From assembly GCA_020073305.1 (NCBI GenBank), contig JAIQFK010000001.1:124001-188000 (forward strand): 64,000 nt of DNA, written 5' to 3'. The stretch's first letter is position 1, and each line of letters begins with the position of its first letter. Below, in pieces: positions 33,209 through 42,757 of this stretch. The notes beneath the pieces were generated by a model. That model saw only the letters and a list, made by a program, of their open reading frames with translations. It searched no databases and had not been told where the DNA came from. This stretch comes from Terriglobia bacterium (GTDB lineage: Bacteria; Acidobacteriota; Terriglobia; Bryobacterales; Bryobacteraceae). The position numbers and the translations under genes are program-made.

Positions 33209-33994
33209 TTGCCGTTACGCGGACGCGATCTAATCCAGGAAGTCGACAACTCCCAGGGTGAGACCCCGGCCATCTGGTGGCTCGGCCACAGCGGGTTTGT
33301 CCTGAAATACCGCGCCACGATTTTCTACGTTGATCCTTATCTTTCATCTGACGCCGGAAGCTGGCTGCGCGCGGAAGAAATAGCGCACGCCAGCCTGGTT
33401 CTGTGCACGCACGCGCACGGCCATCATCTCGATCCGGCTACGGTTGCGGGCATCCTGGCTGCCTCCCGTCGCGCCAAGTTGGTCATCCCGAAGGGCGTGG
33501 CGGACCACGCGCACTCGTTGGGCATCAGCTACCAGCGCATGGTCACTACCGACTCCGGCTTGCGAGTCGAATACCTGGACGACCGCATCTACTCCGTACC
33601 TTCGGCGCACAATCAACTCGACTGGACCCCGCTCGGCGGCTATCCGTACCTTGGCTACCTGGTGCGCTTCGGCAATTGCACCATCTACCACGCCGGCGAC
33701 TGCATTCCATACCCCGGCCTCGCCGACCGCCTGCGGCCGTACAACATCACCGTTGCTCTCTTGCCGATCAGCGGCCGCAAACCTGGTGACGCGCCCGGGA
33801 ATTTTGAAATCGCCGAAGCCGCGCAACTAGCGGAGGACGCCGGCGCACAGTGGCTCGTGCCCATGCACTACGGGATGTTCCAGCCCGATGCCGGCCACGT
33901 GGGAGGGTTCATCGATCATCTGCTTGGCCAGCGCCCGTCGCAGCGTTTCAAAGTGTTCGAGTGCGGTGAGAAGTGGGACGTACCGGCGGAGTGA
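33209..33994 (+). CDS. MBL-fold metallo-hydrolase, UlaG-like, with altered metal motif
   Basis: A 261-residue metallo-beta-lactamase-fold protein close to the UlaG/RomA-type hydrolases. The signature HxHxDH reads HAHGHH at residues 68-73, so Asp72 is replaced by His. Other metal ligands look present: SAHN (His134), YHAGDC (His161, Asp164) and PMHYGMF (His220). Start TTG at 33209; the protein fits the family N terminus (AIWWLGHSGFVL). It may bind one metal only or have an altered activity. It converges with mtgA. Confidence 0.85.
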   Translation: MPLRGRDLIQEVDNSQGETPAIWWLGHSGFVLKYRATIFYVDPYLSSDAGSWLRAEEIAHASLVLCTHAHGHHLDPATVAGILAASRRAKLVIPKGVADHAHSLGISYQRMVTTDSGLRVEYLDDRIYSVPSAHNQLDWTPLGGYPYLGYLVRFGNCTIYHAGDCIPYPGLADRLRPYNITVALLPISGRKPGDAPGNFEIAEAAQLAEDAGAQWLVPMHYGMFQPDAGHVGGFIDHLLGQRPSQRFKVFECGEKWDVPAE

Positions 33995-34000
33995 AGCCGC

Positions 34001-34714
34001 TCACCAACCCATCTTGCGCATGCGTTCGAGGATGATGACGCTGTAGTCGTTCATGCGGGCGGGTTTGCGGCGGAGGGGCGAGGGCAGGATGGCGGCGAGC
34101 CTGGCTCCCTCGTCGCGAGTGACGCGTGCCGCGGGAATGCCGTAGTGATATTCCGCGGCCGCCTCGGCTCCCCAGACGCCGGGTCCCCATTCAACGACGT
34201 TCAAGTAAAGTTCAAGGATACGCCGTTTGCCCAGGATGTGTTCCGCCAGCGGCACGAGCGTGAACTCAATTCCCTTGCGTATGAACGAGCGGCTGGTCGA
34301 GAGGAACAGGTTTTTCACGAGCTGCTGAGTGAGGGTCGACGCGCCGCGCAGGCGGCCGTCTTGGCTTTCTTCCTCGACCGCGTTACGGACTTCCTCCCAG
34401 TCAAACCCGTGGTGCTGATAGAAGCGGCTGTCTTCGGCGGCAATCACGGCATGCTGGAAATCGACCGAAATACGATTGAGCGGCACGAAGAGGCATCGCT
34501 TGTGATACGGGGTCTTATGGATCCAGGATTCGATGCGCCGCTGGGCCTGGACCGCGGTGAAGGGCGGGTTGACGGAACGCAGCGCAAAGAGTGCGGCCAC
34601 CGTGCAAGCGTAGAAGGCGGCTACGAGCGCGATGGTGATTTTCAGCAGCCGGCGAAGCCACACGCGTCCGAGGCGTTTTGGCTTTGACGCTGTCTTCTTG
34701 ACGCGCGGTGCCAC
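34001..34714 (-). CDS. mtgA: monofunctional peptidoglycan glycosyltransferase
   Basis: About 237 residues, the usual length for MtgA. One transmembrane helix (ITIALVAAFYACTVAALFAL) precedes a GT51 domain: AVIAAEDSRFYQHHGFDW holds the catalytic Glu, and GASTLTQQLVKNLFLSTSRS is the moenomycin-binding motif. It polymerises lipid II glycan strands without a transpeptidase domain. The frame continues upstream to 34801, but that would overlap the divergent cytochrome gene; GTG 34712-34714 before the basic N-terminal region is preferred. Confidence 0.88.
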   Translation of the reverse strand: MAPRVKKTASKPKRLGRVWLRRLLKITIALVAAFYACTVAALFALRSVNPPFTAVQAQRRIESWIHKTPYHKRCLFVPLNRISVDFQHAVIAAEDSRFYQHHGFDWEEVRNAVEEESQDGRLRGASTLTQQLVKNLFLSTSRSFIRKGIEFTLVPLAEHILGKRRILELYLNVVEWGPGVWGAEAAAEYHYGIPAARVTRDEGARLAAILPSPLRRKPARMNDYSVIILERMRKMGW

Positions 34715-34754
34715 ACAGACAGGATACGGGATGAGCCGCCCGCTCGACCGGTGA

Positions 34755-34760
34755 TATACT
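34755..34760 (+). promoter_or_regulatory. -10 box of the di-haem cytochrome gene
   Basis: TATACT ends 13 nt before ATG 34774. No ribosome site lies between. It would drive the three-gene oxidation group. Confidence 0.4.
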
Positions 34761-34773
34761 GCGTTTCCGCTCC

Positions 34774-35553
34774 ATGGGAATTTTCCAGCGAATGGTTCCA
34801 CTCCTTCTGTGCGCGTGTGCGCTATGGAGCCAGGGACTTACTGAAGCCACGCCAAAACCGCCATCCACGCCGGTAGACCTGGCTGCCGGGGAGCGCTTAT
34901 ACCGGACGCAGTGCGCGTCTTGTCACGGGACGCGCGGCGAGGGCGGGCGAGGCGCGACGCTCGCCCGGCCCCGATTATTGCATGCTCCCGATGATCAGGC
35001 GATGTTCAACGTGATTGCGAGCGGCATTCCAGAAACTGAAATGCCGGGCCACTGGTTTACGGACCGCGAATTAATCCAACTGGTGGTGTTTGTGAGAACG
35101 CTGGGGCGAGTCGCGCCGCAGAAGGCGCCCGGCGATCCCGCGAATGGCCAAAAGCTGTACGCGGGGAAGGGTGGTTGCGTGCAGTGTCACACCGTCGGGG
35201 GAAGGGGCGGCGCGATCGGTCCTGACTTGACGGACATTGGAGCGCGCCGCAGCCTGGCCTATCTGCGCGAATCTCTCGTCAACCCCGAGGCCGCGGCGCC
35301 CGATGGTTTTCTCGAAGTGCAACTGGTCACCCGGAACGGCCAACGCATCACGGGCGTCCGCCTGAACGAGGACACGTTTTCCATACAGATTCGCGATCTG
35401 TCCGGCGGATTCCGATCTTTTCTCAAGACTGAGTTGAAGGAGTTGAACCGGATGCCGGGCAAGTCGCCGATGCCCAACTACGCAGGCGTTTTCACTTCAA
35501 ACGAACTGGACGATGTGGTTGCATATCTCGACTCGTTGCGGGGCGCCCAATGA
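34774..35553 (+). CDS. exported di-haem cytochrome c
   Basis: A 259-residue periplasmic protein with a signal peptide (LLLCACALWSQ) and two class-I cytochrome c domains. Haem sites are CASCH (47-51) and CVQCH (135-139); METs for axial ligation are available (EMPGHW, RMPGKSPMPNY). The second part ends in the ANELDDVVAYLDSLRG-type helix typical of cytochrome c oxidase cbb3-like and alcohol-dehydrogenase-linked cytochromes. It overlaps the quinoprotein gene by 4 nt (ATGA), so it is the likely electron acceptor of that enzyme. Confidence 0.88.
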   Translation: MGIFQRMVPLLLCACALWSQGLTEATPKPPSTPVDLAAGERLYRTQCASCHGTRGEGGRGATLARPRLLHAPDDQAMFNVIASGIPETEMPGHWFTDRELIQLVVFVRTLGRVAPQKAPGDPANGQKLYAGKGGCVQCHTVGGRGGAIGPDLTDIGARRSLAYLRESLVNPEAAAPDGFLEVQLVTRNGQRITGVRLNEDTFSIQIRDLSGGFRSFLKTELKELNRMPGKSPMPNYAGVFTSNELDDVVAYLDSLRGAQ

Positions 35554-37127
35554 AGCGGCTGGTTCTGATCGCGGTGATGGCTGCTCAGATGGGTGCGCAG
35601 GTGCCGTACGAGCGAATTTTGCGATCGTCCTCGCAGCCCGAGAACTGGCTCACTTATTCCGGAAGCTACCAGGCGACGCGCTACTCGACCCTGGCTCAGA
35701 TCACCCGCGCCAATGCACACACCCTCAAAACGACGTGGATTTACCAGGTACGGGTGCATGACAAGCTCGAAGCGTCGCCTCTGGTCTTTGACGGCATCAT
35801 GTACATCACGGAGCCTGCCAGCGACGTTACGGCGCTCGATCTGCGCACTGGCAGACCCATCTGGAGCTATCGCCGGAGCGTGCCGGTGGTTCCCGTCTGC
35901 TGCGGCCGGGTGAATCGCGGGGTTGCGGTTCTGGACGATCAACTGTTCGTCGGCACGCTGGACGCACACCTGGTGGCCCTGGATCTGAAGACCGGCCGAG
36001 TCCGCTGGGATGTCGAAGTCGCCGATTACAAGACGGCAAATTCCATTACGGCCGCGCCGCTGGCGGTGAAGGACAAAGTCATCATTGGAATCGCGGGCGC
36101 AGAATACGGCATCCGGGGATTTTTGGATGCGTACGACGCCAAGACGGGCAAACGCGCGTGGCGGTTCTGGACGGCGCCCGGTCCGGGCGAACCTGGCAAC
36201 GAGACCTGGTCGGGAGATAGTTGGAAGACCGGCGGCGCTCCCACCTGGGTGACGGGATCCTACGATGCCGCGGCGAATCTTCTCTACTGGGGAACGGGCA
36301 ATCCCGGCCCGGATTATGCGGGCGAACTTCGCAAGGGGGACAACCTGTTTTCAGACTGCCTGATCGCACTCGACGCCGATACCGGCAAGCTGAAATGGCA
36401 TTTCCAGTTCACGCCGCACGACGTGAACGATATCGACGCCAATGAAATCCCGGTCCTGGTGGATGCCACATTCCATGGCAAGCCGCGGAAGCTGGTTCTG
36501 TTCGGCAACCGCAACGGTTTTTATTACATTCTCGACCGGCTCACCGGCGAGTTTCTGCACGCCCGGCAATTTGCGACGCAGACGTGGGCGACAGGGCTCG
36601 ACGAGCATGGCCGCCCGATTCCCAACCCGGCGAGCGTGCCGAGTCTGGAGGGCGCAAAGGTTTATCCCGATGATGATGGCGCTGCGAACTGGTATAGTCC
36701 GTCCTATAGTCCGCAGACCGGCCTTTTTTATCAGAACGCGCGCGAAAAAGGCGCCATTTATTATCTGACCGAAGCGCCTTATGTGCCCGGCCGGCAGTTC
36801 TTGGGCGCAAGCCGCCGCGCCATTGCGGGAGAGGAACCCTGGGGCGCGTTGCGTGCGCTCGATGCCCTCACCGGCGAGAAGAGGTGGGAGTTCCGGCTGA
36901 CGACGCCGCCGTGGTCCGGAATTCTTTCAACGGCGGGAGGCGTAGTTTTCTCGGGTGACATGGAAGGCAACTTTTTCGCGCTGGATGCGGTCTCCGGCAA
37001 ACCGCTTTGGCGCTTCCAAACAGGCGGCGCGATTTACGCCAACCCCATCACCTATGTGAGCGAGGGCAGGCAGTATGTGGCCATCGCCGCGGGAAGCTCG
37101 CTCGTAGTCTTTGGTTTGGGCGAGTAG
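35550..37127 (+). CDS. PQQ-dependent alcohol dehydrogenase-like quinoprotein
   Basis: A 525-residue periplasmic eight-bladed propeller with a signal peptide. Active-site features of the methanol/ethanol quinoprotein family are visible: vicinal cysteines C117-C118, GAEYG with Glu185, GTGN with Asn251, and LDADTG with Asp275 and Asp277 before WHFQFTPHD. Asp at the +2 position after the catalytic Asp is the feature used to flag lanthanide-dependent members (XoxF, PedH), though this needs alignment. It oxidises an alcohol or aldose and passes electrons to cytochrome c; the upstream di-haem cytochrome is coupled to it. Confidence 0.85.
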   Translation: MKRLVLIAVMAAQMGAQVPYERILRSSSQPENWLTYSGSYQATRYSTLAQITRANAHTLKTTWIYQVRVHDKLEASPLVFDGIMYITEPASDVTALDLRTGRPIWSYRRSVPVVPVCCGRVNRGVAVLDDQLFVGTLDAHLVALDLKTGRVRWDVEVADYKTANSITAAPLAVKDKVIIGIAGAEYGIRGFLDAYDAKTGKRAWRFWTAPGPGEPGNETWSGDSWKTGGAPTWVTGSYDAAANLLYWGTGNPGPDYAGELRKGDNLFSDCLIALDADTGKLKWHFQFTPHDVNDIDANEIPVLVDATFHGKPRKLVLFGNRNGFYYILDRLTGEFLHARQFATQTWATGLDEHGRPIPNPASVPSLEGAKVYPDDDGAANWYSPSYSPQTGLFYQNAREKGAIYYLTEAPYVPGRQFLGASRRAIAGEEPWGALRALDALTGEKRWEFRLTTPPWSGILSTAGGVVFSGDMEGNFFALDAVSGKPLWRFQTGGAIYANPITYVSEGRQYVAIAAGSSLVVFGLGE

Positions 37128-37169
37128 CCGCAGTTCCGGGACAGACCGTTCGGTGTGGCAGAATGGCCT

Positions 37170-38486
37170 ATGTCGCGGACAAGTTCAATGACTTCCACAT
37201 CCCGTCGGGCTTTGCTGCTATCGTCGGTCTCTTTCGCATGGGGACTGTTTGCCGCTGAGACCGCCGGCGATCGGGCGGTGACGTACACGAGAGATGTCGC
37301 GCCGGTTCTCCAAAAAAACTGCCAGGGATGCCACCGTCCCGGCGAGGCGGCGCCGTTTTCGCTGCTGACGTACGAGCAGGCCCGGCCGTGGGCCAAAGCG
37401 ATGAAGGAGGCGGTGCTGCTGAAGAAGATGCCGCCATGGTTCGCCGACGCGCATTACGGGCGGTTTTCCAATGACCGCGCGCTTTCTCAAAAGGAAATCG
37501 ACACGATTACGGCATGGGCGGATGCGGGCGCGCCGCAGGGCGATCCGAAAGACATGCCCCCGCCCGAGAACTTCGTCGAGGGGTGGTCGATTCCGAAGCC
37601 GGATGTCGTGTTCGAATTTCCCCGGGCGTTTGAGATTCCCGCGACAGGCACGATCGAATATCAGAAAGTGGTGGTGCCCACCGGATTTGCCGAAGACAAA
37701 TGGGTGCAGTTCGCCGAAGCACGGCCGGATGATCGCGCAAGGGTACATCACATGATCGCGTTCGTCCGCGAGCCCGGCTCAAATTGGCTGAAAGGGGCGG
37801 AGCCAGGCGTGTTCTTCGTGGCCCCGAAACCCAAAGACGACGATACCGTCGATACCAGCGCTTTGCCGAGCGACTTCCTGGTGGGCTATGCGCCGGGCCA
37901 GCCGCCGGAAATGCTCCCAGCGAGACAAGCCAAGTTAATCAAGGCCGGCTCCGATCTGGTGTTGGAGATCCATTACACAACCAATGGCACGGCCAGCAGG
38001 GACCGCAGCAAGTTCGGCCTGGTCTTCGCCAAGCAGCCGCCAAGTGAGCGCGTGCTTACTCTATCCGCCACGAATGGGAAGTTCCGCATTCCACCGGGAG
38101 AGCCGAGCTATCGGGTGGATGCGGAATTCGAACTGGGGACCACAGTCAAACTGGCCAGCCTGCATCCGCACATGCACGGGCGCGGGAAAGATTTCGAATA
38201 CCGGGTCGTCTACCCCACCGGCGAAACGGAGACGCTGCTCCGCGTGCCGCGGTACGACTGGCACTGGCAGCTTTGGTATACCCTCGCGACTCCGCTGGTT
38301 CTCCCCAAGGGAACGAAGATCGAGTGCACGGCGCACTTCGACAACTCCCCGAACAATCCCGATAACGCCGACCCCACGAAAGAGGTTGTCTGGGGCGATC
38401 AGAGCTGGGATGAAATGATGGTGGGTTTCTTCAACCTGGTGTTCGACGCGAAGATGCCGGCGAAGGAACTTTTGGTTAAGCAGTAA
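37170..38486 (+). CDS. cytochrome c/copper type II monooxygenase-like protein
   Basis: About 438 residues. A signal peptide (RRALLLSSVSFAWGLFAAE) is followed by a haem-binding CQGCH domain. The C-terminal two-thirds resembles the peptidylglycine/dopamine monooxygenase fold found in acidobacterial and planctomycete proteins: VHHMIAF, LEIHYTTNG, LASLHPHMHGRGKDF and WDEMMVGFF supply candidate copper ligands. Whether it is an oxygenase or only a copper/haem redox protein is not known. GTG 37155 is possible, but ATG 37170 or 37188 gives a cleaner signal peptide. It is third in the oxidation group. Confidence 0.75.
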   Translation: MSRTSSMTSTSRRALLLSSVSFAWGLFAAETAGDRAVTYTRDVAPVLQKNCQGCHRPGEAAPFSLLTYEQARPWAKAMKEAVLLKKMPPWFADAHYGRFSNDRALSQKEIDTITAWADAGAPQGDPKDMPPPENFVEGWSIPKPDVVFEFPRAFEIPATGTIEYQKVVVPTGFAEDKWVQFAEARPDDRARVHHMIAFVREPGSNWLKGAEPGVFFVAPKPKDDDTVDTSALPSDFLVGYAPGQPPEMLPARQAKLIKAGSDLVLEIHYTTNGTASRDRSKFGLVFAKQPPSERVLTLSATNGKFRIPPGEPSYRVDAEFELGTTVKLASLHPHMHGRGKDFEYRVVYPTGETETLLRVPRYDWHWQLWYTLATPLVLPKGTKIECTAHFDNSPNNPDNADPTKEVVWGDQSWDEMMVGFFNLVFDAKMPAKELLVKQ

Positions 38487-38587
38487 CCGCATTCGCCAGA
38501 TCCGTTTACATTTCGGATCGGATTAGGAATCACTTCTAAAACCTCGGCGAACTCACCACTCATTAAGAGCGTTCTGCCCCAAATCTA

Positions 38588-38616
38588 TTGAACCTACCCC
38601 ACAGGTGGCGTATCGT
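38588..38616 (+). promoter_or_regulatory. promoter with dyad upstream of receptor 1
   Basis: TTGAAC (38588-38593) and TATCGT (38611-38616) are 17 nt apart. The spacer contains TACCCC and GGTGG, an imperfect dyad. The same arrangement precedes the second receptor at 42625. Confidence 0.55.
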
Positions 38617-38717
38617 CACTGCCAGTCGAGGTTAGCTGTCATTTGGGAATGGTGTCGAAACGCTGGAGCCGTCGGCCGTTCCGTTGCGGTTTACAAGTCG
38701 AAAAGAGGGATTCCATC

Positions 38718-41700
38718 ATGGTGAGAAAACTGACGAACCACATCATCTTTGCGGTGGCCATGGCGGCCTTTTGTGGGAACACGGTCTGGGGGCAGGGCAA
38801 TACGTCCCTCACGGGCACGGTGACCGACCCTTCGGGCGCTGTTGTTCCAGGAGCTTCGATCAGCATCCAGAATGACGCCATCCATTCGAGCCGCCAGGTG
38901 ACATCTGACGCGTCCGGACGGTATTCGTTCCTGCAGGTGCAACCCGGCACTTACACCGTGACCGCTAAAGCGGAGGGGCTTGCCGACGTGGTTCTCCACA
39001 AGGTGGAAGTGCAGGTGAACACACCTGCCACGCTGGGGATTATTTTTGAAAAGATCGGTACGGTTTCGGAGGTGGTCTCGGTAACGGCCGAAGCCGCGCA
39101 GGTCAACACGACGGATGCCTCGCTGGGCAACGCGATCAGCGGGAAAGCCATTACGGAACTGCCCTTTGAAGGCCGCAACGTGGTTGGCCTGCTGGCATTG
39201 CAGCCAGGGGTGACCTTCCTCGGTGAAAACCCCGTGGGGCTGCGGCCCGATGGGGCGACTCGTCCCGATCATCGTACTGGTTCGGTGAATGGCGGCAAAG
39301 CGGACCAGGCCAACGTCACGTTAGACGGGGTGGACGTAAATGATCAGCAGGACCGCACGCCGTTTACCAGCGTGCTGCGCGTGACGCTGGATTCGGTGGA
39401 AGAGTTCCGCACGGTGACGACCAACGCCGGAGCCGACCTGGGCCGCAGCTCGGGCGCTCAGGTGTCTCTGGTCACCAAGAGCGGCACCAATGAGCTGCAC
39501 GGCTCCGCCTATGAATTCAATCGGAACACCTCCCTCAGCGCCAACGACTTCTTCAACAATCTGTCCGGCCTGCCGCGGGACAAGTTGATTCGCAATGTGT
39601 TTGGAGCGTCGCTGGGAGGTCCCATCAAGAAGGATCGTTTGTTTTACTTTGGCAACTACGAGGGACGCCGCGACCGCAGCGAATCGACCGCGCTGCGCAT
39701 CGTGCCCACGGAGAATTTTCGCAACGGCTTTTTCAAATACACTCGCCAGGATGGCAGCATCGGCGAGCTGACCCCCGATCAAGTCACGCAGCTTGATCCC
39801 CGGCACATCGGCGCCGATCCCGCCATTCTCACTTTGTTCAATCAATATCCGCTGCCGAACGACTTCACGCAGGGCGATACGCTCAACACCGCCGGATTCC
39901 GTTTTCATGATCCGACGCCGCTGCGTTGGAATACGTACACCGCCAAGATCGATTACCAGCTGGATGAGAACGGCAAACAGCACATTTTCTGGCGCGGGAA
40001 CCTGCAGAATGACAACTTTGCCAACGGCGTACCCCAGTTTCCCGGCGAACCCGCATCCAGCGTCTTTCTCGAGAACAGCAAAGGGTATGCGATTGGTTAT
40101 ACCGCACTGCTGCACCCCAACTTGACGAGCAGTTTTCGTTACGGTTATACACGGCAGGGCCAGCAATATAGCGGCATCCTGAATGCCGGCTTTGCGTGGC
40201 TTCGCGACATCGACACAATTGACTCGACCAGCACTGGATTGACGCGCATCACGCCGGTCCACCAGATTAGCGAAGACCTGGGATGGGTCCACGGCGCACA
40301 CAACATCACCTTCGGCGGTGTGGCGCGGATCATCAACAATAACCGGGTCGATTACGGGCACTCCTTCAGCAACATTGAAGCCAACTCGTCCGTCCTGGTT
40401 TCCGGCGGTTTGGAGCTTCTGGCGCCGGACGCAGCAGACAGCACCGTATACAAACGCCAGTTCTCAAATCTGCTCGGTTTGCTGACTCAGGCCAACGCGC
40501 AATACAACTATGACATCCAGGGCAACACCCTGCCCCAGGGCGCCGGTATCACCCGCGATTTCGCCGATAAGGAATACGAAGCTTATCTCCAGGATAGCTG
40601 GAAGGTTACGCGTGGCCTCACGGTAACCGGGGGACTCCGCGTTTCCATTTCGCCGCCAGTCTACGAGAGTCACGGTGCGCAGACCAGTACGAATATTGCT
40701 CTCGGCGATTGGTTCAATGAAAGGGGAGTTTTGGCGGCCGAAGGCAAGTCACAGGCTTTGGCGCCGAAGATCTCCTATCAGTTGGCCAATGCGGCCGGTG
40801 GCCACGGCTTGTATCCCACGCAAAAGGATTTTTCGCCGCGCCTCGCGCTGGCCTATTCGCCGCAGTCAAACTCAGGACTCTCGAAATGGCTGTTTGGCGG
40901 TCCGGGAAAAACTTCCATCCGGGCTGGAGCCGGTATCTTCTATGACTTGTTCGGCCAGGGGCTCATCCGCGATTACGATGCCACCGCGCTCGGCTTCTCC
41001 ACTTTATTGACCCCGCCGGCGTCGCCGCTCAACCCGCTGTCATCCGCCTTGACGGCTCCTCGATTCACCGGATTCTACGACCTTCCCGCGTCCGCCTTGC
41101 CCCCGGCGCCCAAAGGTGGATTTCCACAAACCTATCCCGACATCTTCGGCACCACCAACTCCATCGATCAAAAGCTGCGATCGCCTTACACCATCAATAT
41201 GAATTTCAGCATCGGCCGCGAGTTCAGCCACGGCCTCTTCGTGCAGGGCTCGTATGTCGGCCGCCTGTCGCGGCACTCACTGGCCAAAATCGACGTAGGC
41301 ATGCCCACCAACCTCGTTGACCCTAAGAGCGGCCAGACGTATTTCCAGGCGGCGCAGGCCATGTCCAAGTTTGCGCGCGCCAATACAGATGTTTCGAAAG
41401 TGACTCCCATTCCATTCTTTGAGGACGTGTTTTCCGGCTACGCCGGAAATGGCCAAACCGCCACGCAAGGAGTCTACCCGTATTTCCAGACTTTCGTTTA
41501 CAACGAATCCACGGCAATTCAGTTGCTGGATGATGCCGGCTCGGGCTGTAGCCCGTGCAGCGCCCTGGGACCCAACGCGATCTTCAGCAGCCAGTTCGCG
41601 GGTCTCTCCGCCATGCGGTCCATCGGCACCGGCAGCTATCACGCCATGCAATGGACCGTGCGCAAGCGGTTCAGCGACAATTTGCAATTCGACTTCAATT

Positions 41701-42434
41701 ACACCTGGTCGAAATCCATCGATCTGTTCTCCTATGGCGACGCTGCCAACGCCGATCCCAACGGGGCGTTCAGAGGCCTGATCCAGAATGCCTGGTTCCC
41801 CAACCAGACCAGAGGGGTATCCGATTACGACGCAACGCACCTGTTCAGCGCTTTCGTGGTTGCTCAACTGCCGTTCGGCAAAAACCAGCGGTTCCTCAGC
41901 GGAGCCAACCGTCTCGTGGATGGATTGTTCGGCGGCTGGCAGTTGAGCGGCATCTGGCGCCAATCTTCAGGCCTCCCTGCCACTGTGGATGATGGAGGCA
42001 ACTGGCCCACGGATTGGCAGTGGGCTCCCAATGCTACACAGATCGGGCCAGTCAACGGGCAGCACACTACCAAGAACGCTCCGCCGGCTCAGTCCAGCGC
42101 CACCAGCGGCCCAAACATTTTTGCGAACCCGGGAGCGGCTCTGGCGGCCTACGACTTCACGCTGCCCGGAGAGAGCGGCCAGCGCAACGGCATTCGCGGC
42201 GACGGATTCTTCACCATCGATGTGGGGCTGGCCAAGCGGTTCACGCTCTTCACCGTCAGGGATCGCCCGCACACTCTGCAGATTCGCGCGGAGGCTTTCA
42301 ACATCACCAACACGGTTCGCTTTGACACCAACACCATCAATCTTGGACTCGGTGACCCGGCGAATTTTGGGAAGTATACAAGCACCCTCACAAGCCCGAG
42401 GGTGATGCAGTTAAGCGCGCGCTACGAGTTCTGA
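38718..42434 (+). CDS. TonB-dependent/Oar-like outer-membrane receptor 1
   Basis: About 1238 residues. Signal peptide (IIFAVAMAAFCGNTVWGQ), then a CarboxypepD_reg domain (TSLTGTVTDPSGAVVPGA), a plug with FEGRNVVGLLALQPGVTFLG and SVNGGKADQANVTLDGVDV, and a large beta-barrel ending in SARYEF with a C-terminal Phe. These receptors take up large ligands through the outer membrane or act as adhesins. The frame is open 25 codons upstream, but ATG 38718 has GAGGGA at 38705-38710. It is paralogous to receptor 2, with the same domain order and shared motifs throughout. Confidence 0.88.
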   Translation: MVRKLTNHIIFAVAMAAFCGNTVWGQGNTSLTGTVTDPSGAVVPGASISIQNDAIHSSRQVTSDASGRYSFLQVQPGTYTVTAKAEGLADVVLHKVEVQVNTPATLGIIFEKIGTVSEVVSVTAEAAQVNTTDASLGNAISGKAITELPFEGRNVVGLLALQPGVTFLGENPVGLRPDGATRPDHRTGSVNGGKADQANVTLDGVDVNDQQDRTPFTSVLRVTLDSVEEFRTVTTNAGADLGRSSGAQVSLVTKSGTNELHGSAYEFNRNTSLSANDFFNNLSGLPRDKLIRNVFGASLGGPIKKDRLFYFGNYEGRRDRSESTALRIVPTENFRNGFFKYTRQDGSIGELTPDQVTQLDPRHIGADPAILTLFNQYPLPNDFTQGDTLNTAGFRFHDPTPLRWNTYTAKIDYQLDENGKQHIFWRGNLQNDNFANGVPQFPGEPASSVFLENSKGYAIGYTALLHPNLTSSFRYGYTRQGQQYSGILNAGFAWLRDIDTIDSTSTGLTRITPVHQISEDLGWVHGAHNITFGGVARIINNNRVDYGHSFSNIEANSSVLVSGGLELLAPDAADSTVYKRQFSNLLGLLTQANAQYNYDIQGNTLPQGAGITRDFADKEYEAYLQDSWKVTRGLTVTGGLRVSISPPVYESHGAQTSTNIALGDWFNERGVLAAEGKSQALAPKISYQLANAAGGHGLYPTQKDFSPRLALAYSPQSNSGLSKWLFGGPGKTSIRAGAGIFYDLFGQGLIRDYDATALGFSTLLTPPASPLNPLSSALTAPRFTGFYDLPASALPPAPKGGFPQTYPDIFGTTNSIDQKLRSPYTINMNFSIGREFSHGLFVQGSYVGRLSRHSLAKIDVGMPTNLVDPKSGQTYFQAAQAMSKFARANTDVSKVTPIPFFEDVFSGYAGNGQTATQGVYPYFQTFVYNESTAIQLLDDAGSGCSPCSALGPNAIFSSQFAGLSAMRSIGTGSYHAMQWTVRKRFSDNLQFDFNYTWSKSIDLFSYGDAANADPNGAFRGLIQNAWFPNQTRGVSDYDATHLFSAFVVAQLPFGKNQRFLSGANRLVDGLFGGWQLSGIWRQSSGLPATVDDGGNWPTDWQWAPNATQIGPVNGQHTTKNAPPAQSSATSGPNIFANPGAALAAYDFTLPGESGQRNGIRGDGFFTIDVGLAKRFTLFTVRDRPHTLQIRAEAFNITNTVRFDTNTINLGLGDPANFGKYTSTLTSPRVMQLSARYEF

Positions 42435-42757
42435 AGGGCCTCAATAGTCAGTTCCGGGCGGTAGGCTTGGCGACCAACGCCGGCCTTCCGCCCACCGTAA
42501 ACTCCTGCTCCAGAACTAACGGCTTGGGCTCCGGCGCCGCTCAAATCCGGCCTCAAAACCTTACGCCTCTCCCCATTCACCCCACGAATTAACACCGATT
42601 CAGCGCTTTCTGCCACGAAGGGGGTTGAACTCACCCCAACGGGTGGCGTATGATCTCTGGCTATCCAGGTCTGATCCGTCCGCCAAACGAGCGCTAGGCC
42701 ATGGGAGCCGGTCCTTTGCGGTGGCAAGCCGATTAGGGGGAACAGGGGGCATCCGTC
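42435..42757 (+). other. intergenic region between the two receptor genes
   Basis: About 320 bp with no gene I can support. A reading frame on the minus strand spans it but continues antisense into receptor 2 and looks like a shadow. The last 130 bp contain the receptor 2 promoter and leader; the first part holds nothing recognisable. Confidence 0.6.
42625..42654 (+). promoter_or_regulatory. promoter with dyad upstream of receptor 2
   Basis: TTGAAC (42625-42630) and TATGAT (42649-42654) are 18 nt apart. The spacer contains CACCCC and GGGTGG, a dyad. It matches the receptor 1 promoter at most positions, including GGTGGCGTAT before the -10. Confidence 0.6.
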
